From positions 1 to 5,609 of the forward strand of contig JAHDGT010000321.1 in NCBI GenBank assembly GCA_020631675.1: a stretch of 5,609 bases of DNA, given 5' to 3'. Below, one piece after another: positions 5,605 through 5,609 of this stretch. Numbering within the stretch: position 1 is the first letter of the stretch; each line of letters opens with the position of its first letter. Origin of the DNA: Bacteroidota bacterium. GTDB lineage: Bacteria; Bacteroidota; Bacteroidia; Chitinophagales; UBA2359. Position numbers and translations under genes: made by a program. The notes beneath the pieces were generated by a model. The model had not been told where the DNA came from. It saw only the letters and a program-made list of their open reading frames with translations, and did not search any database.

Positions 5605-5609
5605 CGATT

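Overview
The window looks like chromosomal DNA from a member of the Bacteroidota. Three things suggest this: start codons are preceded by A/T-rich sequence rather than Shine-Dalgarno sites, the promoter-like sites follow the Bacteroidota pattern (TTG, then about 17-23 nt, then TAnnTTTG), and the Mre proteins have the look of that phylum. The genus cannot be read from the sequence alone; a Sphingobacteria- or Chitinophaga-like lineage is a guess.

Left part (1-1746, minus strand): mtnA (methylthioribose-1-phosphate isomerase) is followed four bases later by a class II aldolase gene that runs off the left edge. Together they would handle methylthioribose-1-phosphate, a by-product of S-adenosylmethionine use. 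The route is either the full methionine salvage pathway (aldolase-fold dehydratase MtnB) or the shorter dihydroxyacetone-phosphate shunt (true aldolase).

Middle (1773-2396, plus strand): a pyroglutamyl-peptidase-like gene is divergent from mtnA, with overlapping control sequence, and convergent with mreD 14 bases away.

Right-centre (2411-4836, minus strand): mreB-mreC-mreD form the rod-shape operon, in which MreB filaments and the membrane proteins MreC and MreD guide sidewall peptidoglycan synthesis. The usual partners mrdA (PBP2) and rodA do not follow mreD here. A plausible promoter at about 5017-5049 gives mreB a leader of about 170 nt.

Right end (4837-5609): 773 bases with no convincing gene but clear structure. 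The main item is a 129-nt rod-shaped inverted repeat (5152-5280). In its outer 26-position arm pairing every non-canonical opposition other than one G-U wobble is purine-purine, mostly G-A, when read on the plus strand. This suggests a structured RNA rather than a simple DNA palindrome. It is flanked by two different 7-bp tandem repeats and followed by a 12-bp inverted-repeat pair that encloses one of those arrays. A rho-independent terminator on the minus strand (5576-5604) closes a transcription unit that lies beyond the right edge.
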